Of a DNA stretch of 29,389 nucleotides, positions 24,518 through 29,389 are shown one piece after another. The position numbers were made by a program, and so were the translations under genes. Within the stretch, counting starts at the first letter, position 1. Each line of letters begins with the position of its first letter. Source of the DNA: Acidobacteria bacterium UBA2161 (GTDB taxonomy: Bacteria > Acidobacteriota > Vicinamibacteria > Vicinamibacterales > UBA823); assembly GCA_002328835.1 (NCBI GenBank), contig DCWN01000016.1, positions 22,830-52,218 of the forward strand, given 5' to 3'. A model generated the notes under the pieces. That model ran no database searches and was not told the DNA's origin. It saw only the letters and a list, made by a program, of their open reading frames with translations.

Positions 24518-24826
24518 TCAGGGATGTTCGTCCAGATGGCGGGCCAGCCGCGCCAGGCGACGGTCCCAGGCTCGGGCGTACGGTGCCAGCCACGTGTCTA
24601 CCCGCTGGAGCGGCTTCGGCCTGAGCCGGTGCAGCCGCTCGCGCCCGGCCCACTCGTGCTCGATGAGGCCGGCGCGTTCGAGCAGGCCGAGGTGCTTCGT
24701 CACCGCCTGCCGGCTGATCGGAAGCGGTGCGGACAGCTCCGTCACCGACAGCGCACCGCCGGTCCGCAGCCGCTCGAGGAGGCGCCGGCGGGTCGGGTCG
24801 GCAACCGCCGCGAAGACATCTGGCAC
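24518..24826 (-). CDS. ArsR-family winged-helix repressor
   Basis: The protein has 102 residues when started at the GTG at 24824-24826 (VPDVFAAVADPTRRRLLERL). The winged helix carries LSVTELSAPLPISRQAVTKHLGLLERAGLIEHEWAGRERLHRL, with the recognition helix at SRQAVTKHL. There are no cysteines for metal sensing, so it belongs with non-metal ArsR-type regulators paired with AHSA1 proteins. I reject the upstream ATG at 24847 because it lies between the -35 and -10 elements of a strong promoter. The predicted transcript start falls on or next to the GTG, implying a leaderless message. It probably represses itself and the following SRPBCC gene. Confidence 0.85.
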   Translation of the reverse strand: MPDVFAAVADPTRRRLLERLRTGGALSVTELSAPLPISRQAVTKHLGLLERAGLIEHEWAGRERLHRLRPKPLQRVDTWLAPYARAWDRRLARLARHLDEHP

Positions 24827-24832
24827 GCCGGG

Positions 24833-24862
24833 ACTGTATGCAACCATGAGGTTGCATGTCAA
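24833..24862 (-). promoter_or_regulatory. Promoter with embedded operator for the ArsR-SRPBCC pair
   Basis: On the minus strand, TTGACA (24862-24857) and TACAGT (24838-24833) are spaced by 18 bases, a good sigma-70 promoter. Between them lies a perfect palindrome: ATGCAACC (24838-24845) and GGTTGCAT (24850-24857) with a four-base spacer. The palindrome fills the spacer and touches both hexamers, so bound repressor would block RNA polymerase. The predicted start point is about 24826. Confidence 0.8.
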
Positions 24863-24893
24863 GCGTTCGCCTCAACCACGCTACGGATCGAGC

Positions 24894-25367
24894 TCAGATC
24901 CAGCGGCGCACGGACTTCTTGTAGTCGCGGTAGGAGTCGCCGAACTTCCGCTCGAGGTAGGCCTCTTCGTGTCGAATGGCCGTGATCTGGATGACGATGC
25001 AGGCGATCGGGACCAGCAACAGGATCCAGAGGTTGCCCAAGCCGATGCCGAGCGCCGTCTGGCCGAGAGCGAGGCTCACGTACATCGGATTGCGCGTGAA
25101 GCGGTAGACACCGCGGCTGATGACTTCGGGAGTGGCGAGCCACGGCTTGGGATCTTGTCCCGTCTCGCGAAAGAGCCTCATCGCCGCGACCAGGAGCGGG
25201 ACACCAAGGAGGACAACCAGCACGCCCAGAGCGACGCGCGGGCCCCGCGCCAGCCCGATGGATAGCGGCCAAGCGAGCTGCAGTCCGATGCCCGCGACCA
25301 CCGCCGCGAGGTAGACCAGGGGCGGTGGAACCCGCACGGGCGCGCCGTCTCTGGCTTCAGTCTCCAT
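24894..25367 (-). CDS. Isoprenylcysteine carboxyl methyltransferase-family membrane protein
   Basis: This 157-residue protein has about four membrane helices (VYLAAVVAGIGLQLAWPL, VALGVLVVLLGVPLLVAAM, LALGQTALGIGLGNLWILLL and VPIACIVIQITAI). It carries the family's conserved C-terminal pattern: GVYRFTRNPMYVS, a Glu pair near RHEEAYLERKFGDSYRDYKKSVRRWI. Bacterial members are putative SAM-dependent methyltransferases acting on lipids or small molecules; the true substrate is unknown. ATG 25367 is the natural start. It is on the same strand as the ArsR gene but the latter has its own promoter 30 bases downstream, so the two need not be co-regulated. Confidence 0.87.
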   Translation of the reverse strand: METEARDGAPVRVPPPLVYLAAVVAGIGLQLAWPLSIGLARGPRVALGVLVVLLGVPLLVAAMRLFRETGQDPKPWLATPEVISRGVYRFTRNPMYVSLALGQTALGIGLGNLWILLLVPIACIVIQITAIRHEEAYLERKFGDSYRDYKKSVRRWI

Positions 25368-25424
25368 CTAGCGTTCGCTGCCCTTGATCCATCGCACCGT
25401 CGGTTCCAACCACTCGGGTCGCGG

Positions 25425-26045
25425 TCAATAGAACGCGCCGTGTCGCGCTCCCGTTTCGATCTGAATCTCATGGGTCTCGTCGACCATCGTGGAGCGCTCG
25501 AACAAGGGACGACAGGATGCGCCGTTCTCGTCACTCTCTTCGAAGATCGAAAGGACTCGACCGCTGACGCTGAACTCCCGGGTGCCGAACACGATCTCAC
25601 TACAGGCAGCAAGCAGCACGTAGTTGATCGGCTCTCCGAGGAGCGACGACACAGCGATGGCGATCAGGCCGCCTTTCGAGAATCCCACGACGGCGATCTG
25701 GGAAGCCGGCACGCCTTTGCCCAGCAGGGATGACACTTGCTTGGCTACCGTCTGCCCGTACTCCCCGATTCCCGTATCGGGCGAGCGTTGCTCGCTGACC
25801 ACCTGGACGCCCGACTCGCTCAGCGCTCGGAGAATCTGGTCGTATTCGTACACACCGTAGTCGGGGTGCGCCGGCCTACGTCCATCCGTTTCGATGATCC
25901 GCCCGTGAAGATAAAAGACGTAGCGCGCAGCCGGATCAGGAGCCTCGGGCACAGCCGGCAAGGTAAGGGGTGTTTGAGCCGAACCGAGGCTAGCCAGAGC
26001 CACGGCGGCAATGAGCATTGCCCAACACGGATATCTGGAAGTCAT
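25425..26045 (-). CDS. Secreted alpha/beta-hydrolase-like protein
   Basis: The 206-residue protein has a signal peptide (MLIAAVALASLGSAQ). Its alpha/beta-hydrolase features are the oxyanion-strand segment YVFYLHGRIIE, the nucleophile elbow VVGFSKGGLIAI with Ser in G-F-S-K-G, and a C-terminal His in GARHGAFY; an acid residue is probably in the FEESDENG region. The substrate is unknown. Its base composition is visibly lower in GC than that of the operons to the left, and the neighbouring methyltransferase fragment shares this, so the segment may have been acquired. The ribosome binding site before ATG 26045 is weak. Confidence 0.75.
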   Translation of the reverse strand: MTSRYPCWAMLIAAVALASLGSAQTPLTLPAVPEAPDPAARYVFYLHGRIIETDGRRPAHPDYGVYEYDQILRALSESGVQVVSEQRSPDTGIGEYGQTVAKQVSSLLGKGVPASQIAVVGFSKGGLIAIAVSSLLGEPINYVLLAACSEIVFGTREFSVSGRVLSIFEESDENGASCRPLFERSTMVDETHEIQIETGARHGAFY

Positions 26046-26091
26046 CTACTAAAGTCCTGAGGCTACCTGGCGCTCGAGTTCGAACGACTGG

Positions 26092-26651
26092 TCATCTGCT
26101 ATTCGCCTTCGAACCGCCGATCACGGTCTCACGATATTCCTTCCAGAACACTTCGGCATTCGCGATGCCAGATTCACGGAGAATCCGCAGTTCCTCATCC
26201 ACCGTCTGTGGCTGGTCCTGTTCCGCGGTTTCGAGGTCGTCGAGAAACTGTCTCGTGACGTCGAGTCTGCCGAAGCGCTCGTCGTCCGCCGGCGCGCGAG
26301 CGGTGACACCTGCGACACGAAGCTCCTGGATCCGCCGCTCGACAGCCGGAGCTTCGGCCACCACGATGTCCGCGTTCAGGAACCAGCCTCCTGGCTTGAT
26401 CGATTGGACGACCGACGTCAGGATAGCCCGCTTTTCCTGCGCGTTCAGATGGTGAAGTGCATACGACGAGATCACGAGATCGAAGTCGTCGGGCATGGTG
26501 CGCGTCTGGGACAGTCCTTGAAAGTCGGACCGCACCCACTCGACCCGCTGGCCAAGGTCAGCGAGCGCAACAGATCGACCAATGTCTCAGCTTGGTCGTA
26601 CAGGCGCTCACTCTCTCGCCCGTTGTAGCCATGGACGTAGTCGCGGCCCAT
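26092..26651 (-). pseudogene. Broken SAM-dependent methyltransferase
   Basis: Two methyltransferase pieces lie in different frames. From ATG 26651 the frame reads MGRDYVHGYNGRESERLYDQ and on to AETLVDLLRS, a recognisable methyltransferase N-terminus, then loses sense. The other frame picks up at VALADLGQRVEWVRSDF and continues DFDLVISSYALHHL, SIKPGGWFLNADIV to the stop at 26092, the C-terminal half of a class I methyltransferase. The SAM-binding motif I segment, about 40-50 residues, is missing, and the third frame has a stop right before the second piece. An intact enzyme is not encoded. The N-terminal piece starts 4 bases after the amidohydrolase stop. Base composition is low in GC relative to the window. 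Confidence 0.75.
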
Positions 26652-26655
26652 GGCT

Positions 26656-28380
26656 CTATGCTTCGTACACGGTGTTCCCGCCTACGACGGTCCGTACGAT
26701 CTCAATGTCCTTGATCTTCTCGGGGTCGATCGTGTGCGGGTCTTCTGAGAGAACGACGAAATCGGCCAGTTTCGCCGGCGTGATCGAGCCCTTGATCGTC
26801 TCCTCCTTCGATGCGTACGCGCCGTGGAGAGTGTTCACGCGGATCGCTTCCTCCACGGTGATCTTCTGATTGGCGCCCCAGATCTTCCCGTCCCAGCCCT
26901 TGCGCGTGACCATCCCTTGGATGCCCATCAGCGGTGCGAATGGGCCTGGGCTGAAGTCCGAGCCCGCTGCCGCGAGAATCCCTGCGTCGAGGAAGGAGCG
27001 AAAAGCCATGCACCTCTTCATCAGCTCTTCGCCGTAGAAACGGAACTTGTCGGAGTTGTAATACGCGTACGTGGTGAACGGAGCGGGAACGGCGTCGAGC
27101 GCTTTCATGCGCCGCAGCAGGTCGTCGTTGATCAGCGTGCAATGGGTAATCTTGGGGCGGACGTCGACTCGTGGGAACAGTCGCTGGGCCCGCTCGAAAG
27201 CGGTGAGCGCCATGTCGATGACGACATCCCCGTTCGCGTGGACGTTGGGCTGGATGCCCGCCCGATGCACCCGTTCGACCCAGGCGTCGAGGACGTCCTG
27301 CGTCTCCGTGATATTGCCCTGGTATGGGGGGTCGACGCCAGGGTACGGCGTGCTGATCGCCATCGTGCGCTCCGAGAACGAACCGTCGATCGTGTGCTCG
27401 GAGGTAGCGCCGAACCGGATCCACTCGTCGCCGAAGCCGGTCTTGATGCCGTTGGCAATCATCGCCTCCAGCAAGTCACCGCGGACCTCGTAGCTCACCC
27501 GGTGCAGGAGGTCGCCGCGCGCCCGCACGTCCTGCAGGGCGCTCAGATCGCCGCCCTGGTGGTGGACGCTCGTCAGGCCATAGCGGACAAACTGCTTCGA
27601 GATGTACGCGAGGCCGTCGCGGGCGCGCTGCAACCTCTCATCCGCGGTGAAAGTTGGGCGCTCGCCGACACCGTTGAAGACTCTGCGCGCACGGTCGGTC
27701 ACGCGGCCGGTGAGGTCACCGTTCGCGTCCTTGTCGAAGGTGCCGCCAGGCGGATTGGGCGTGCTCTTGTTGACGTCTGCCAGCTCGAAGGCCTTGGTGT
27801 TGTAGAACGAGGTGTGGCCGCCGCGATGACGGACCACGACCGGGAGGTCGGTTGACGCTTGGTCGAGGTCGTGAATGTTGAGCTCGCGGCCGTCCTGCAA
27901 CTTCGTGTCGTCGAAGAAAGACCCACTGACCCAGGTGCCGGGCGGTGTCTCCCGGGCTTTCGCCCGGAGCTTCTCGACGATGCTGGCGATGGTCACAAAC
28001 TCGACCTCGAACGGGTTGCCGACCAGAACCGCTTCGAGCAATGTCGTGCCGGACGCGTGATTGTGGCAGTCGGTGAAGCCGGGCACTACTGTCATCTGCC
28101 TCGCGTCGATGACGCGCGTGTCCGCGCCGGCGGTCTCCCTGATCTCGTCGTTCGTGCCGACGGCGATGAATCGGCCGTTCCTCACAGCAAATGCCTCGGC
28201 CCTTGGCATGTTCGAATCAACGGTGTAGACCCTCGCATTGGTGACCACGAGATCCGCGTCGCCGGCCTCCGCGCCGGCTGCGGTGGCCACGGGTCGGCCG
28301 AGCCATGGGCTCCCGAAGGTGCCTGCCACGGCCCCCGCCGTCAATCCCATGAACTCCCTTCGCGATCGCCTATCTTTCAT
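26656..28380 (-). CDS. Tat-exported amidohydrolase, YtcJ-like
   Basis: The 574-residue protein starts with a twin-arginine signal (MKDRRSRREFMGLTAGAVAG) and then has the amidohydrolase_3 layout: ADLVVTNARVYTVDSN, the metal-binding H-x-H in FTDCHNHASG, HRGGHTSFYNTKAFEL, QPNVHANGDVVIDMAL, ITHCTLI, and the metal Asp in AAGSDFSPGPFAPL, ending with KLADFVVLSEDPHTID. Family members hydrolyse amides or similar bonds; the substrate is not predictable. ATG 28380 follows a strong GGAGGAGG site. An attC-like hairpin ends about 26 bases before the start codon, so the gene could be the first of a cassette read leftward. Confidence 0.9.
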   Translation of the reverse strand: MKDRRSRREFMGLTAGAVAGTFGSPWLGRPVATAAGAEAGDADLVVTNARVYTVDSNMPRAEAFAVRNGRFIAVGTNDEIRETAGADTRVIDARQMTVVPGFTDCHNHASGTTLLEAVLVGNPFEVEFVTIASIVEKLRAKARETPPGTWVSGSFFDDTKLQDGRELNIHDLDQASTDLPVVVRHRGGHTSFYNTKAFELADVNKSTPNPPGGTFDKDANGDLTGRVTDRARRVFNGVGERPTFTADERLQRARDGLAYISKQFVRYGLTSVHHQGGDLSALQDVRARGDLLHRVSYEVRGDLLEAMIANGIKTGFGDEWIRFGATSEHTIDGSFSERTMAISTPYPGVDPPYQGNITETQDVLDAWVERVHRAGIQPNVHANGDVVIDMALTAFERAQRLFPRVDVRPKITHCTLINDDLLRRMKALDAVPAPFTTYAYYNSDKFRFYGEELMKRCMAFRSFLDAGILAAAGSDFSPGPFAPLMGIQGMVTRKGWDGKIWGANQKITVEEAIRVNTLHGAYASKEETIKGSITPAKLADFVVLSEDPHTIDPEKIKDIEIVRTVVGGNTVYEA

Positions 28381-28405
28381 GCTGCCTCCTCCAGGTTGCC
28401 AGTCG

Positions 28406-28477
28406 GCCTAACGCACTGCCGCTCACCTGCGGCCTACGACCGAACTAGTGGCCGTCAGGTGCAACGGCGGGTTAGTT
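28406..28477 (-). other. attC-like integron recombination site
   Basis: Over 72 bases the sequence shows a layered imperfect hairpin: CTAAC (28408-28412) pairs with GTTAG (28471-28475), GCCG (28418-28421) with CGGC (28465-28468), CACCTG (28424-28429) with CAGGTG (28456-28461), and CGGCC with GGCCG next to a one-base bulge, closed by a 15-base loop. On the minus strand the right core box is GTTAGGC, matching the GTTRRRY consensus, and the opposite box is AACTAAC. Unpaired spacers between stems are as expected for attC. No integrase is present, so this would be a stray cassette site. Confidence 0.5.
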
Positions 28478-28630
28478 CGATCGCATCGTCCGCCCATCGG
28501 CGACGAATTGCCCCCGCCTTCGGGGCGCCCGCAAATCGACCAGTCAGTCTAAGTGGCCAATTGCTGGTCAGTATATGTCTTGGGTTGAGAAGCGCCAGGG
28601 CGCTTGTCTGGTGGACTAGGGGCGGCGCCC

Positions 28631-28660
28631 CTCCCCCTGGCGGGCGAGGCGGAAGGGGAG
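28631..28660 (-). terminator. Possible terminator hairpin after the DUF1579-like gene
   Basis: CTCCCC (28631-28636) pairs with GGGGAG (28655-28660), 11 bases beyond the stop codon of the minus-strand gene that ends at 28672. The stem is short and no T-run follows, so this is a weak call; it also resembles the CCCTCTCC-type repeat at 14444-14466. Confidence 0.35.
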
Positions 28661-28671
28661 AAAGCCGGAGG

Positions 28672-29214
28672 CTAGTCCTGGACCCGCGTCCAGCGGTTGC
28701 TGACGGTGAAGCGCTGGTCGGAGTTGGGCCAGGCGAACTCGAAGGTCTCCTCGAAGGTGTCGTCGTCGATGACCCGGTAGGCGAGCCGGCCGGTTCCGCC
28801 GCGCGCGTTCTCGGTCGCCTCCAGTGTGAAGCTCATCCGGTTGGGAACGTCCGAACCCGCATCCATGACGAAGCGGTTGACGTAGCCTTCGCTGTTGAAC
28901 TGGCGGACGACGTAGGTCTCTCGCTCGGCGTCGTAGCTGAACCAGGTCCAGTCGAGGTGGTCGTCGCCTTCGGGTAGCCCTTCCTGCGGTTGGAAGAGGG
29001 AGCGGTTCCGGCCGAGCAGATACGTGCCCTGGAGCGCCCGCTCGTAGGTGCGCTCACCTCGCCCCTGACCGATGCTGGCCGATTCCTCGCCGGTCCACGA
29101 GCCGACGAAGTAGTCGAGCGCGTTGATCCGGCTTGAGGTGTCGGGCTCTTGAGCGATGAGCGGCAATGACAGGCAGGTGGCGGCAGCGATGGCGGTGAGG
29201 ACTCGTTTCGTCAC
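28672..29214 (-). CDS. Secreted protein, DUF1579/lipocalin-like
   Basis: The 180-residue protein has a signal peptide (VLTAIAAATCLSLPLIAQ) and a mature part that looks like an antiparallel beta-barrel: LDYFVGSWTGEES, RTYERALQGTYLLGRNRS, WTWFSYDAERETYVVRQFNSEGY, NRMSFTLEATENA, FEETFEFAWPNSDQRFTVSNRW. The opening VGSWTG motif recalls DUF1579 and nitrobindin-like barrels, although the heme-ligand pattern is not evident. I choose GTG 29214 because GGAGGT lies just before it; ATG 29226 would place that site inside the gene. The 163 bases upstream, to the window edge, show no gene. Confidence 0.72.
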   Translation of the reverse strand: MTKRVLTAIAAATCLSLPLIAQEPDTSSRINALDYFVGSWTGEESASIGQGRGERTYERALQGTYLLGRNRSLFQPQEGLPEGDDHLDWTWFSYDAERETYVVRQFNSEGYVNRFVMDAGSDVPNRMSFTLEATENARGGTGRLAYRVIDDDTFEETFEFAWPNSDQRFTVSNRWTRVQD

Positions 29215-29389
29215 AGGGACCTCCATGAATGACGAGACGATATCGCACGCGGGCGAAACGTGGCTTGGAAGAATCCGACACCGCTTTTCGGGCCCGCTCG
29301 TCGGTAGGGCCTGGGGCGCAAGGCAGTTCTTGGAGGATCAAGGCGCGCACAGCACGCCTGGCGGTGTCCGGAGTGGGGCTCTCGGGGTC

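Noticed and set aside
24845..24847. ATG as the start of the ArsR gene
   Set aside because: It lies inside the promoter/operator between the -35 and -10 boxes and would not be transcribed from this promoter.
25368..25424. A second attC-like site (TCTAGCGTTCG core) next to the alpha/beta hydrolase
   Set aside because: The core box has a mismatch and I could not draw a convincing paired stem with a matching opposite box.
1..29389. tRNA, rRNA, CRISPR arrays, transposases
   Set aside because: No cloverleaf with T-arm consensus, no rRNA-like stretch, no regularly spaced repeat series and no transposase-like protein was found by eye.
29227..29389. Possible gene at the right edge
   Set aside because: The only open frame there is an out-of-frame extension over the secreted protein gene, with no recognisable protein sequence.

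Overview
The window is a high-GC, gene-dense bacterial chromosome segment. The gene set points to a soil, sediment or sponge-type Acidobacteriota (Vicinamibacteria-like) or a phylum of similar lifestyle: many secreted hydrolases, DUF1080, an Nramp-like protein, an S9 peptidase, a xanthine-dehydrogenase-type molybdenum enzyme and an ArsR/AHSA1 pair. No rRNA, tRNA or other phylogenetic marker is present, so the assignment is only an impression. No CRISPR array, transposase or integrase was seen.

Layout, left to right. (1) 39-1903: a small membrane protein (minus) divergent from an MFS transporter (plus). (2) 1931-5766, minus: a putative operon of a sulfatase-fold hydrolase, a GH29 alpha-L-fucosidase and a DUF5671-like membrane protein, suggesting catabolism of a fucose-containing glycan. 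(3) 5935-10628, plus: an NAD-linked formate dehydrogenase operon. Its catalytic chain reads through an in-frame UGA at 6181-6183 as selenocysteine, with a convincing bacterial SECIS hairpin just downstream. The usual N-terminal iron-sulfur part of the catalytic chain is missing from this gene and is found two genes downstream as a separate 308-aa protein, after a NuoE-NuoF fusion. The alpha chain is therefore split and its halves are in reversed order. (4) 10655-17523, plus: an Nramp-like membrane protein without the canonical metal motifs, a secreted M20 amidohydrolase, a secreted hypothetical protein, a SnoaL-like protein and a secreted S9 peptidase. (5) 17524-17611: a convergent junction with a 30-bp repeat pair. 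(6) 17568-23992, minus: a DUF362 protein, an orphan molybdenum hydroxylase large subunit, a GH20 hexosaminidase interrupted by an in-frame TAA, and a DUF1080 lipid- or membrane-anchored protein. (7) 24083-25367, minus: an ArsR-type repressor plus AHSA1/SRPBCC protein with a textbook promoter/operator, and an isoprenylcysteine-methyltransferase-like membrane protein. (8) 25425-28380, minus: an alpha/beta hydrolase and a broken methyltransferase with lower GC than their surroundings, then a Tat-exported amidohydrolase preceded by an integron attC-like hairpin. (9) 28672-29214, minus: a secreted hypothetical protein. The last 160 bases hold nothing I can support.

The central functional story is the selenium- and molybdenum/tungsten-dependent formate dehydrogenase. 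Formate is oxidised at the Sec-containing chain, electrons cross to the separate ferredoxin-like chain that carries the cofactor-proximal [4Fe-4S] cluster, and then reach the FMN/NAD site of the NuoEF chain. Around it are extracellular polymer and peptide degradation genes. No intergenic stretch exceeds 300 bases; the longest (28381-28671) contains the attC-like site and a hairpin.
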